Assembly (NCBI RefSeq): GCF_007859935.1
Contig: NZ_SJPO01000006.1
Span: forward strand, 186,001 to 250,000
DNA length: 64,000 bases
Source: Posidoniimonas polymericola
GTDB taxonomy: Bacteria; Planctomycetota; Planctomycetia; Pirellulales; Lacipirellulaceae
Direction: 5' to 3'
Of this stretch, positions 8,882 to 17,343 are shown piece after piece (the first letter of the stretch is position 1; each line of letters starts with the position of its first letter). Both the position numbers and the translations under genes were made by a program. The notes below the pieces were generated by a model, which saw only the letters and a list, made by a program, of their open reading frames with translations, searched no databases and was not told where the DNA came from.

Positions 8882-10095
8882 GCAACGGAAACATTCGGGT
8901 CCTCTTTGTCGACGACGAGCCGAACGTCCTGGCGGGGCTGCGGCGCATGCTGCACGGCAAACGCCGGGAGTGGGACATGACCTTCGCCGGCAGCGGCGAG
9001 GCAGCTCTGGCCGCGATGCGCGAGCAGCCGTTTGACGTCGTGGTGTCCGACATGCGTATGCCGGGCATGAACGGCGCCGAACTGCTCGGCGCCATCCGCG
9101 AGGACTGGCCCGACGCCATCCGGCTGGTGCTCTCCGGCCAGAGCGACCAGGAGCTGACGCTCCGCGCCGTCGGACCCGCGCACCAGTACCTCACCAAGCC
9201 CTGCGACCCGCACCTGCTGGAGAAGACGATCGAGCGGGCGTGCGCCGCCCACGACGACTCGCGCAGCAAGGCCGTCCGCCGCGCTGTCGCGAGGCTCTCG
9301 TCGCTGCCCTCGCTCCCGGACGCCTACGCCGAGCTGATCGCAGAGATGAACTCGCCGCAGGCCTCGATCGAGAGCGCCGGGCGGATTATCTCTCAGGACC
9401 TCGGCATGTCCGCCAAGATCCTGCAGCTGATCAACTCGTCGTTCTTCGGCCTGCCGGTCCACGTGACCGACGTCGAGCACGCGACCGCCCTGCTGGGGCT
9501 GAACATCATCCGGCCGCTGGTCCTCTCGGCGAATGTCTTCCGTCAGTTCGAGGAGGCGTCGCTCGGCAGGCTCTCGCTGAGCGGCCTGGTCGACCACAGC
9601 CTGTGCGTGGCGATGATGGCCCGCCGCATTGCGGTCGCCGAGTCGTCGCCGGTCGAGTTTGTCGACAACGCCCTGCTGGCCGGCCTGATGCACGACGTCG
9701 GCCAGATCATCATGGCGGAGAACTTCACCGAGGACTACGACGCCACGATCGAGCTCGCGTGCACCTCGGGCCAGCCGCTCGCCCGGCTCGAGGCCGAAAC
9801 CTTCGGCTTCACCCACGCCGACATCGGCGGCCATCTGCTGAGCCTGTGGGGACTGCCGGGCGACATCGTCAACGCGGTCACCTACCACCACGACCCGCAG
9901 CGGTCGCTGGGCGAGGAGTTCGACACCCTGACCACCATCCACGTAGCGGAGGTCGGCGTCAACGCCGAGAACGAGGGCGTGCCGGAGCACGAGAGCCTCG
10001 ACGCCGAGTACCTGCACCGCGTCGGCAAGACCGACCGGATCGAGGCCTGGCAGGCAGAGTGGGACCACCCCGCCAAAAACCTCACAAACGCCTAG
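8878..10095 (+). CDS. response regulator with HDOD output domain
   Basis: This is a two-domain protein of 405 residues. The N-terminal receiver carries VLFVDDEPN, phospho-acceptor D58 in VVSDMRMPGMNG and Lys in YLTKPCDP. From about residue 140 an HDOD domain follows (LSSLPSLPDAYAELI, ISQDLGMSAKILQLINSSFF, GLMHDVGQIIM, then LWGLPGDIVNAVTYHHDPQ). HDOD domains are HD-superfamily relatives found in signalling proteins and usually have no demonstrated catalysis, although this one keeps HD and HH pairs. Overlap with the kinase gene makes it the likely direct phosphorylation partner. Confidence 0.92.
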   Translation: MSNGNIRVLFVDDEPNVLAGLRRMLHGKRREWDMTFAGSGEAALAAMREQPFDVVVSDMRMPGMNGAELLGAIREDWPDAIRLVLSGQSDQELTLRAVGPAHQYLTKPCDPHLLEKTIERACAAHDDSRSKAVRRAVARLSSLPSLPDAYAELIAEMNSPQASIESAGRIISQDLGMSAKILQLINSSFFGLPVHVTDVEHATALLGLNIIRPLVLSANVFRQFEEASLGRLSLSGLVDHSLCVAMMARRIAVAESSPVEFVDNALLAGLMHDVGQIIMAENFTEDYDATIELACTSGQPLARLEAETFGFTHADIGGHLLSLWGLPGDIVNAVTYHHDPQRSLGEEFDTLTTIHVAEVGVNAENEGVPEHESLDAEYLHRVGKTDRIEAWQAEWDHPAKNLTNA

Positions 10096-10113
10096 CCCCA
10101 CGCGACCACGTCC

Positions 10114-11304
10114 ATGTCCAATGCGAAAGTGCTGATCGTCGACGACGACGCTAACGTGCTCAAGGCGTACGAGCGCAGGCTGCGCCGCCGGTTTGACCTC
10201 GAGACCGCCCTCTGCAGCGAGGAGGGCGTGACGGCGGTCAACTTCCTGGGTCCGTTCGCCGTGATCGTGTCGGACATGCAGATGCCCCGCGTGAACGGCG
10301 CGCAGTTCCTGCAACGCATCACGTCGGTCGCTCCGGAGAGCGTCCGGATCATGCTGACCGGCAACGCCGACCAGGCGACCGCGGCCGCCGCCATCAACGA
10401 GGGGCAGGTCTTCCGGTTCCTCAACAAGCCCTGCGACGCCGATGACCTCGCCAAGGCCATCGACGACGCCATCCACGAGCACCAACGTCGGATTGAAGAG
10501 TTGGAGCTGGTCCGCCAGGCGGTGAGCGGCTCGATCGAGATGATGTCCCGGGTGCTGGCGATCACCAAGCCCGAGGCGTTCGGACGCGCAGCGCGGCTCA
10601 AGAAGTTTGTCGCTTCGCTGGCCGAACAGCTCAAGCTGCCCGAGGCCTGGGAGTACGAAACGGCAGCGGTGCTGTCGCAATTGGGGTGGATCACCGTGCC
10701 GGAGGAGACCCTCAACAAGCACCGCTCCGGCGCCAAGCTGACCAAAGAGGAGCGACAGACGCTCGACTCGCGTTTCGACGCCGCGGCCGACCTGATCGCC
10801 GAGTGCCCGAAGCTCGACCGCGTAGCGGAGATCGTCCGCCGGTGCGGCACGCCGCCCGCGGCCACCGCAAACCACGACGAGCAGGTCGTCGACCCCATCG
10901 AACGGGGCCGCGCACTGATCGACCTGGCCGAGAGCTTCGACGAACTGACCGCGGGGCAGGGGATCACCCCGCTGCTGGCGCTGGAACAACTGGGCGACTC
11001 GTCGCACCGCCACGACCACGAGCTCTTGGCGGGGATGCGCAGCCACCTGGAGGGCGCCGAGGACCACGTGCTGATTGAGGTGCGGGTCTCCGAGCTGCAG
11101 GACGGCATGGAGCTGGCCGAGGACGTCGTGACCACCGAGGGTGCGATGCTCGTCTCGCAGGGGCAGGAGGTGACCCTCACGCTCCGCCAGCGGCTGTCGA
11201 ACTACTGCAAGACCCACTCCGTCAAGCAACCGATCCACGTGCTTGCCAGCAGGCAGGCAGCCGAACGGCTCAGGATGGCCCCCGAGGTCGCCGCGGCGTC
11301 CTAG
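10114..11304 (+). CDS. response regulator with degenerate HD-GYP-like output domain
   Basis: The receiver domain (residues 1-125) is intact: LIVDDDANV, D54 in IVSDMQMPRVNG and Lys in FLNKPCDA. A helix links it to a domain that aligns by eye with RpfG-type HD-GYP phosphodiesterases. Where those have HDIGKI-VP, this protein has SQLGWITVPEETL, and the later HH and GYP signatures are absent (IVRRCG then a low-complexity turn). Metal binding and cyclic-di-GMP hydrolysis are therefore unlikely. A C-terminal beta-rich module (VRVSELQDGMELAEDVV) matches tails common on RpfG-like regulators. It probably signals by protein contact, which is inference. Confidence 0.85.
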   Translation: MSNAKVLIVDDDANVLKAYERRLRRRFDLETALCSEEGVTAVNFLGPFAVIVSDMQMPRVNGAQFLQRITSVAPESVRIMLTGNADQATAAAAINEGQVFRFLNKPCDADDLAKAIDDAIHEHQRRIEELELVRQAVSGSIEMMSRVLAITKPEAFGRAARLKKFVASLAEQLKLPEAWEYETAAVLSQLGWITVPEETLNKHRSGAKLTKEERQTLDSRFDAAADLIAECPKLDRVAEIVRRCGTPPAATANHDEQVVDPIERGRALIDLAESFDELTAGQGITPLLALEQLGDSSHRHDHELLAGMRSHLEGAEDHVLIEVRVSELQDGMELAEDVVTTEGAMLVSQGQEVTLTLRQRLSNYCKTHSVKQPIHVLASRQAAERLRMAPEVAAAS

Positions 11305-11329
11305 TCAACTAGTGAAAGCGAGGATCGCA

Positions 11330-11737
11330 ATGAACGATTTTGTCCTGCTCGTCGACGACGACATCAACCTACTCCACGGCCTGTCACGCGCCCTGCGGAA
11401 TCAGCCGTACCACGTGCTTACCGCGCGGACCGCGGACGAGGCCGAGCAGGTCATCCGTCGGCACCCGGTGTCGGTAGTGGTCTCGGACGAGAACATGCCG
11501 GGCAAGTCCGGCACCGAGATGCTCGGCTGGGTGGCAGAAAACTGCCCCGAGATCGTCCGGGTCGTGCTGACCGGCTTCCCCAACCCCGAGATCGTCCGCC
11601 GGGCGGTGAGAGAGGGCAAGGTATTCCGATTTTTCTCAAAGCCCTTCGACACCGTCGACTTGGCCGAGGCAATCCTGCAAGGATTGGAGATCCACCACCG
11701 CGAAAAGGCCGCCGCACGCGGCGTGGCGGCGGTCTAG
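11330..11737 (+). CDS. single-domain response regulator (REC)
   Basis: A 135-residue receiver-only protein. It has the acidic triad VLLVDDDIN, phospho-acceptor D53 (VVVSDENMPGKSGTEM), a Thr switch in VVLTGFPN and the conserved Lys in FFSKPFD. It is the last gene of the phosphorelay operon, 25 bp after the degenerate HD-GYP regulator. The ATG at 11330 has GAGG about 8 bp upstream; the longer upstream frame overlaps the previous gene and is not needed. Its sequence resembles the receiver of the preceding regulator, consistent with duplication within the operon. Confidence 0.88.
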   Translation: MNDFVLLVDDDINLLHGLSRALRNQPYHVLTARTADEAEQVIRRHPVSVVVSDENMPGKSGTEMLGWVAENCPEIVRVVLTGFPNPEIVRRAVREGKVFRFFSKPFDTVDLAEAILQGLEIHHREKAAARGVAAV

Positions 11738-11820
11738 CCCGCGGTCGGCATTCACGCGGCCGCCGCCGCACGCTCTAATGCTCGGGCAGGCGTCAGTTGC
11801 CCCACCTCCCGAGCCCCACC

Positions 11821-13116
11821 GTGCCCGACATATCGACGCTCACTAAGCAGCAAGAAACCATCCGCGAACTCAGCGACCAGCTGGTCGCTGCGCAGCAGCC
11901 GCTGCGGATCCTCGACGCCGTGAACTGGGACGACTCGGTCCGGGCGGACTTTTTTGCCGGCGGCGCGTCCCGGCTGCCCCGGGTCGACGCCGACTACTAC
12001 GCCCGGCGGGACCTCGGGTTCGAGCCCGCGAGCAAGCGTGAAGAGCTGCTCGACCTGGAGCTTAAGATCCGCCGCAAGCTGGGCGAGTACAGCCCGGCCG
12101 GCGCGATCATGCGGCGGATGTGCCGCGAGTACGGCGAGGTTGTGCAGATGCTCGCCTCGCGGGGCACGCCCACCTTCTCGCTGTTGTCACGCGAGCTGTA
12201 CGGCAGCCCGCTCGACGCGTTCCACGCCGGCGAGCCAACGCTGGCCGACTTCGGCATGATGATGGCCGAGGCGCTCGGCGAGATCGACCGCAGCGGCCTG
12301 CTGGAACCCGAGCCCCGCACGATCCGCGGCGCCGATGCGGTCGCCGTGCTGCAGGCCCGGCTCGCCGAGTCGATGCCCGACGTGCACGAGCAGGTCACGG
12401 TCATGCCGAGCGACGGCATCGTGTCGGACGCCGCGGCGGGCTCCGACTATATAAAGCTCCGCACCGACGCCATGTTCAACGACCGGGACCTCCGCCTGCT
12501 CGAGGTGCACGAGGGGTGGGTGCACCTCGGCACGACCATCAACGGCAAGTCGCAGCCGGTGTGTACCTTCCTCAGCAAGGGCCCCCCCTCGGCGACCGTC
12601 ACCCAGGAGGGGCTCGCGGTGTTTGTGGAGAACGTCTCGCTGGCGAGCTACCCGGAACGGCTCCGCCGGGTCACCAACCGGATCCTGGCCGTGAACATGG
12701 CCGAGAACGGGGCCGACTTCATCGAGGTCTACCGCTTCTTCTGCGACCAGGGCATCGGTGAGGACGAGGCTTACACCTTCGCCTCACGCGTCTTCCGCGG
12801 CAGCACCCCCGACGGCGGCCCCTTTACTAAGGACGTCAGCTACAGCAAGGGCTTCGTGCTGGTCTACAACTACCTTCAGCTGGCGATCCGCAAGGGCAAG
12901 CTCGACCGAGCGCCGCTGCTGTTCTGCGGCAAGACGACGCTCGGCGACCTGCACGTCCTGGCGAACCTGGTGGAAGAAGGCCTGGTCCAACCGCCCGCGT
13001 ACCTCCCCCCCGTGTTCCAGAACCTCCACGGGCTGGCGGCCTGGATGTGCTACTCGGGGTTCCTGCGTAAGCTCCGGCTCGAGAGCATCGAGGCCGACTA
13101 CTCGGCGATCCTCTAA
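11821..13116 (+). CDS. DUF1704 protein (QEGLA motif)
   Basis: The protein contains the diagnostic VTQEGLAVFVE motif of DUF1704, annotated in databases as a flavohemoglobin expression-modulating QEGLA-motif protein. It also has the family's N-terminal block (LSDQLVAAQQPLRILDAVNWDD), a mid VHEGWVHLGTTINGKSQ segment and the C-terminal region YLPPVFQNLHGLAAWM. The VHEGWVH stretch could supply metal-binding residues, which is inference. The biochemical role is not established. The start is uncertain: GTG 11821 gives a short N-terminus as in relatives, while TTG 11797 with GCAGG upstream would add eight residues. It is not obviously in the signalling operon, although the gap is only about 80 bp. 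Confidence 0.82.
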   Translation: MPDISTLTKQQETIRELSDQLVAAQQPLRILDAVNWDDSVRADFFAGGASRLPRVDADYYARRDLGFEPASKREELLDLELKIRRKLGEYSPAGAIMRRMCREYGEVVQMLASRGTPTFSLLSRELYGSPLDAFHAGEPTLADFGMMMAEALGEIDRSGLLEPEPRTIRGADAVAVLQARLAESMPDVHEQVTVMPSDGIVSDAAAGSDYIKLRTDAMFNDRDLRLLEVHEGWVHLGTTINGKSQPVCTFLSKGPPSATVTQEGLAVFVENVSLASYPERLRRVTNRILAVNMAENGADFIEVYRFFCDQGIGEDEAYTFASRVFRGSTPDGGPFTKDVSYSKGFVLVYNYLQLAIRKGKLDRAPLLFCGKTTLGDLHVLANLVEEGLVQPPAYLPPVFQNLHGLAAWMCYSGFLRKLRLESIEADYSAIL

Positions 13117-13128
13117 CGCCGGGCGGCG

Positions 13129-13779
13129 CTACTCAACGCAGCCGCAGCACGCGTCCACGGTTGAGCAGCAGTCACCGCACGGAGGCAGACGACGCACCTC
13201 CCACTTGCAGACGCACTCCTCGCACTCGTACGTCTTCTTGACGAGGTCCTTGACGCACTTAACCTTGCCGCACCGCGGCTTGAGGCAGCCACAGCCGTTG
13301 CCGCCGCAACCGCTGTCGCAGCAACCACCGCCGCAGCACCCGGTGTCGCAGCAGGCGTCGCCACAGCAGGCGTCACCGCAGCTGCCGCCGCCATTCTTCG
13401 ACCTGTGGAGGAAGTTGAAGATGGTCAGGCCAGAGCCGCCTTCGCCCCACGGGCAAACCACCTTGGGGACGCACACCTTCTTGGTCTCGGTGCACCAGCA
13501 GTGCTTCTCGACCTTGACCTTCTCCACGGTCGCCACGCAGCAGTCGCGACCGCCGCAGCAGTTGTCACCACAGCCCCCCGCGCCACAGCAAGATCCGCAG
13601 TCGCCCGCGGCGCCGCAGCATCCGCCAGCCGGGAAGTCGCAGGCCGGCTCGCAGCAGTCGTACCCGGCCACGGTAACGTCAGGCTGCTGCAGGGCGTCGT
13701 CGGAGGCCATCGCCGGCGCCGAGACTAGCGCCAGCAGCGCCGCGGCAGTGAGTTTAAGCATCGATTTCATCGGTTTCAC
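13129..13779 (-). CDS. exceptionally cysteine-rich secreted protein
   Basis: This 216-residue protein has a clear signal peptide (MLKLTAAALLALVSAPAMA) followed by a mature part with about 40 Cys, many as CC pairs in Gly/Asp-rich repeats (GDACCGDACCDTGCC). Two Cys clusters flank a less Cys-rich centre (VCVPKVVCPWGEGG) that resembles a module I have seen in other planctomycete exported proteins. Such density suggests either a disulfide-cross-linked wall or matrix protein or metal chelation; the sequence alone cannot decide. The stop lies 12 bp from the convergent DUF1704 stop. The porin gene is upstream on the same strand, 52 bp away. Confidence 0.8.
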   Translation of the reverse strand: MKPMKSMLKLTAAALLALVSAPAMASDDALQQPDVTVAGYDCCEPACDFPAGGCCGAAGDCGSCCGAGGCGDNCCGGRDCCVATVEKVKVEKHCWCTETKKVCVPKVVCPWGEGGSGLTIFNFLHRSKNGGGSCGDACCGDACCDTGCCGGGCCDSGCGGNGCGCLKPRCGKVKCVKDLVKKTYECEECVCKWEVRRLPPCGDCCSTVDACCGCVE

Positions 13780-13831
13780 CCGTTGGTGTTGATAGGTTGG
13801 ACTCGGTCCTGTGAGAACGATCGCCGGTCGA

Positions 13832-15373
13832 CTAGAAGTCCACCATCAGGCGGGTGCCGAGGATGTGGTAATCGCCGGACACGAGGTTCACAGGGGCGGG
13901 CGTGCTTTCGCCGTTGTCGGCGTCGCGGTCGGTCACCTCGCCGTAGATGTAGTTGAACTGCATCCGGGCGTAGGGGGTCCAGTGCCAGTTGATGCCGGCG
14001 GTGATGCTCTCGCCGATGCCGCCGAAGATGTCCTCGTCGTTGAAGTCGGCGTACGAGTAACGCAGGGCGACCTGCCAGGCGCCGAGGCCCCAGCCGCTGC
14101 CGCCGCGACAGCGGTCGACCAGGAAGAAGTTCTCGAACGGCACGACGCGATCGAGACAGCCCGTCTCGCGGTCCCAGGGGATGTGCTCGCCGGTCAGGAA
14201 GTAAGACAGGTAGACGTAGCCGCCGTGCAGGTTGACGTCATTTCCTACGGTGCGGTCCATGTCGACGAACTGGTACTCGCCCACGAGCTGCGTGGCGCCA
14301 ACGTTCACGACGCCCTCGAGGCCGAGCAGCGTGTAGTCGTCGCCGCCCGGGATGATGCCGGTGTCGAGCCAGCGGCTCGCCGAGCGGGCCTCGGGGCGGT
14401 GGCGGAAGCGGGCCTCGCTGACGCCCGAACCCGCGTAGTTATTGGTCAGGGCGTCGTCGTCGGTGTCGGCCCAGGTGCCGGCCACGGCCCAGTGGGCGTA
14501 GCCACGGCCGCCGGAGCACTCGTCGTACCAGATGGTGTTGGCCAGCCGGCCGGCGATCTGCGCCTGGAAGTTGTCGCTGACGTAGTTGCCCTCGTCCTGG
14601 ATCAGTCGTTGATTGTAGACGCCGTACCGCCAGTTCCAGGCGAGGTCGTCCGAGATGCCATACGAGCAGACGCCGAACCGCCGGGCGTCCTGGTTGAAGC
14701 TCTCGATAACCCACGGCCGCTCCATGAACACGTTGTAGCGGCTGCTGTTGAGGTGGTCCAAACCGTAGGGACGCTTCTGATTGCCGATCAGCAGCGTCTG
14801 GACGAACGGCAGTTCTTCCCAGCCGAGGTAGGCGTCACGGAACTCGGCGTCGTTGCCGCCGGCAAACTCCATCTCGATCTTGTAGACCATGTTGTACGGC
14901 AGGTCGCCCTTGACGCCGAACCGCATCCGACGGAAGCCAACCCGGTCGGCCGGCGATACGTTCGGGTCTTCGGTTTCGATCTCGTTCACCCCCGGCGAAG
15001 AATCGGGGAAGGTCCACATATCGGCGTGGATGCGACCGTTGACCTTCATGGTCGCCTTGCTGTGCCCCGTCTTGGCGTAGCCCGCCAGCGTCTTGGACAG
15101 CGAGTCGTAGTCTTCCTGCAGGGCGCTGTAGTTCTTCTCCAACTCGCCCATGCGGTCTTCGATTGTTTTGTCGTCGATGTTGGCGCCGGGAACATCTTCG
15201 CCCTCTGCCAGCCAAGAGTTGTAGCCCACCTGATTGACGACTTTGGTGGACGGGACCGCCGGGAGGGGGCGGAATCCCTCGGCGCCGGCCGTGGCGCCCA
15301 ATCCAAATGCCGCCGACAATGCTACCCAAGCCCCGACCTGGCGACGGCGGCTCTTAATTAGTGCAAAAGACAA
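13832..15373 (-). CDS. OprP-type phosphate-selective porin
   Basis: The protein is an outer-membrane beta-barrel of the OprP/OprO family, expected to pass anions such as phosphate. It has a signal-like N-terminus (WVALSAAFGLGATAGA), a periplasmic coiled coil at about 60-95 (MGELEKNYSALQEDYDSL), then strands with the family features KVNGRIHADMW, RMRFGVKGDL, YKIEMEFAGG and IGNQKRPYGLDHL. It ends in a Phe-terminated strand (GTRLMVDF) as outer-membrane barrels do. The only in-frame start that keeps the whole leader is TTG at 15373, without a good ribosome site, so the start is uncertain. The Cys-rich protein gene follows and may share the transcript. Confidence 0.88.
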   Translation of the reverse strand: MSFALIKSRRRQVGAWVALSAAFGLGATAGAEGFRPLPAVPSTKVVNQVGYNSWLAEGEDVPGANIDDKTIEDRMGELEKNYSALQEDYDSLSKTLAGYAKTGHSKATMKVNGRIHADMWTFPDSSPGVNEIETEDPNVSPADRVGFRRMRFGVKGDLPYNMVYKIEMEFAGGNDAEFRDAYLGWEELPFVQTLLIGNQKRPYGLDHLNSSRYNVFMERPWVIESFNQDARRFGVCSYGISDDLAWNWRYGVYNQRLIQDEGNYVSDNFQAQIAGRLANTIWYDECSGGRGYAHWAVAGTWADTDDDALTNNYAGSGVSEARFRHRPEARSASRWLDTGIIPGGDDYTLLGLEGVVNVGATQLVGEYQFVDMDRTVGNDVNLHGGYVYLSYFLTGEHIPWDRETGCLDRVVPFENFFLVDRCRGGSGWGLGAWQVALRYSYADFNDEDIFGGIGESITAGINWHWTPYARMQFNYIYGEVTDRDADNGESTPAPVNLVSGDYHILGTRLMVDF

Positions 15374-15713
15374 GGTGGGGGTCCTTCAGCGAGAGACAAA
15401 GGATGGGGCGCACAACCGCTAAACGGATCGCGGACCCTACAGAGCTGAGAATCGCCGCAACCAAGATGGGCGACAGGTTTGATATCGTCGTGACAATCGC
15501 GCCAATGGGAGGGGTCTAGCCACACCGACGATGAAGATCTTGTTAAGATCTTCGCACGACCGCACCAACCGTCATTTCTTTACACCGGTGAAGACCGCCA
15601 AGCAGCGTCTCACGATCGGACCTCGCCGGGTCGCAATACCGCCCCTCAAGCGATATCTTGACGTATCCTGCTACAGCGTAAGTCACTGACCATTAACAGC
15701 TTAGATCCACAAC
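15374..15713. other. divergent intergenic region, porin / S10 peptidase
   Basis: These 340 bp separate divergent starts and must hold both promoters. Apart from the AAGATCTT repeat pair listed separately I see no gene or RNA. It is visibly AT-richer than the flanking genes. No clean -35/-10 pair stands out on either strand. Confidence 0.5.
15533..15553. promoter_or_regulatory. perfect inverted repeat, putative operator
   Basis: GAAGATCTT and AAGATCTTC (9 bp each) are separated by gtt. Because AAGATCTT is itself palindromic, the site is also two direct copies spaced 11 bp centre to centre, about one helical turn, as expected for two regulator dimers bound side by side. It lies between the divergent porin and peptidase genes. 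The regulator is unknown. Confidence 0.45.
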
Positions 15714-17306
15714 ATGCACACCTGCCGGATGCCGATTTGCCTACTCGCTCTGCTCGCCGCTCTCGCCTGCCTGCCGGGTAGGGTGGCAATTGGTAAAGAA
15801 TCTGAGGGCGACGACAAGAAACAGGCGTCGACAGCAGCCGATGGGGCGAAAAAGGCGCCCGAGCCCGAAAAGCCATCCATTACCTACGGCTCCGCGACTA
15901 TCGGCGACCGCGCCATCGAGTACACCGCCACGGCCGGCAAGATGGAGATGAAGACCGACGCCGGTAAGTCCAAGGCGCAGATGTTCTACGTCGCCTACAC
16001 GCTCGGAGGCGAGGGCGCCGAGATCGACGCGTCCCGGCCCGTGACGTTCTGCTTCAACGGCGGCCCCGGGTCGTCCTCGGTGTGGCTGCACATGGGGATG
16101 CTCGGCCCGATGCGGGTCCGCATGCCGGACGACGCGAGCCAGCCCCGTCCCCCGTTTGGCATTGAACCCAACCCGCATTCGCTGCTCGACGTCACCGACC
16201 TGGTGTTCATCGACCCGGTCAGCACCGGCTACAGCCGACCGGCCGAAGGGGAAGACAAGAAGCAGTTCCACGGATACCAAGAAGACCTCCGCAGCGTCGG
16301 CCAGTTCATCCACGACTACACCAGCCAGCACCAACGCTGGCGGTCCCCCAAGTTTGTGCTCGGCGAGAGCTACGGCGGCCTGCGGGCGGCGGGGCTGAGT
16401 GGCATGCTGCAGGACCGGTACAACCTGTACCTGAACGGCGTGGTGCTGGTCTCGGCCGTCGTCGACTTCTCGACCCTGGCCTTCGCCCCCAACAACGACC
16501 TGCCGTACGTCCTGTTCCTGCCCGGCTACACGGCGACCGCCCACTACCACAAAGCCCTCAGCGAAGAGCTGCTCAAGCGGCCAGTAGCCGACGTGGTCGC
16601 CGAGGCCGAGGAGTTTGCCTACGGCCCCTACGCAGACGCGTTGCTGCAGGCGACCTCGATGCCCGAGGAGCAACGCCGCCGGATCTGCCGGCAGATGGCG
16701 CGGCTGACGGGCCTCTCCGAGGAGTACCTGTGGGACGCCAACCTGCGGGTCAGCATGAGCCGATTCGGCAAGGAGCTGCTCCGCGAGCGGGGCCAGATTG
16801 TCGGCCGGTTCGACGGTCGCTACACGGGCGAGGATTCGGAAGATATTGGAGAGCATACCGGTTTCGACCCGAGCGGCGCCGCGGCGTTCGGCATCTTCAC
16901 CAGCGGGATGAACACCTACCTGCGTGGGACCCTGAAGTACGAGGACGACCGGGTCTACGAGATCCTGACGAGCGATGTCCGCCCCTGGAACTACGACCCC
17001 TTCGAGAACCGCTACGTCGAGGCGGCCACCGCCCTGCGCGAGGCGATGAGCGTCAACCCGTACCTGAAGGTCTTCGCGGCCTGCGGCTACTACGACCTGG
17101 CCACTCCGCAGTTCGCGATGCAGCACTCCCGCGACCACCTGCTGCTCGACGAGTCGCTGCAGAAGAACTTCACGACCAAGTTCTACGAGGGCGGCCACAT
17201 GATGTACATCTACGACCCCGCCCTGAAGCAGCTGCGCGAGGACCTGTTGCAGTTCTACCAGGACGCGACGCCGCAGGGTGCATCGCCCCAGGAACCGGCG
17301 CCGTAG
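15714..17306 (+). CDS. S10 family serine carboxypeptidase, secreted
   Basis: S10 peptidases remove C-terminal residues from peptides, usually at acidic pH. A signal peptide (ICLLALLAALACLPG) precedes a charged linker. The family motifs follow: oxyanion region NGGPGSSSVWLHMG, VFIDPVSTGYSRP, nucleophile in LGESYGG (S219), Asp in ACGYYDLATP (D461) and His in YEGGHMMY (H495), so the triad is complete. The 530-residue length is normal for bacterial members. The product is presumably periplasmic or extracellular and used for peptide scavenging. The ATG at 15714 sits at the natural start of the leader. Confidence 0.92.
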   Translation: MHTCRMPICLLALLAALACLPGRVAIGKESEGDDKKQASTAADGAKKAPEPEKPSITYGSATIGDRAIEYTATAGKMEMKTDAGKSKAQMFYVAYTLGGEGAEIDASRPVTFCFNGGPGSSSVWLHMGMLGPMRVRMPDDASQPRPPFGIEPNPHSLLDVTDLVFIDPVSTGYSRPAEGEDKKQFHGYQEDLRSVGQFIHDYTSQHQRWRSPKFVLGESYGGLRAAGLSGMLQDRYNLYLNGVVLVSAVVDFSTLAFAPNNDLPYVLFLPGYTATAHYHKALSEELLKRPVADVVAEAEEFAYGPYADALLQATSMPEEQRRRICRQMARLTGLSEEYLWDANLRVSMSRFGKELLRERGQIVGRFDGRYTGEDSEDIGEHTGFDPSGAAAFGIFTSGMNTYLRGTLKYEDDRVYEILTSDVRPWNYDPFENRYVEAATALREAMSVNPYLKVFAACGYYDLATPQFAMQHSRDHLLLDESLQKNFTTKFYEGGHMMYIYDPALKQLREDLLQFYQDATPQGASPQEPAP

Positions 17307-17343
17307 CCTCGCGCCCCGTCGCCTGGCGCAACGGCCGGCGGAT

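Noticed and set aside
8755..11238. 827-codon minus-strand frame under the signalling operon
   Set aside because: High-GC shadow frame; the plus strand encodes four proteins with complete receiver or kinase motifs.
13811..15361. 516-codon plus-strand frame opposite the porin
   Set aside because: Val/Ala/Gly/Asp-rich complement of the porin gene, which has clear OprP motifs on the other strand.
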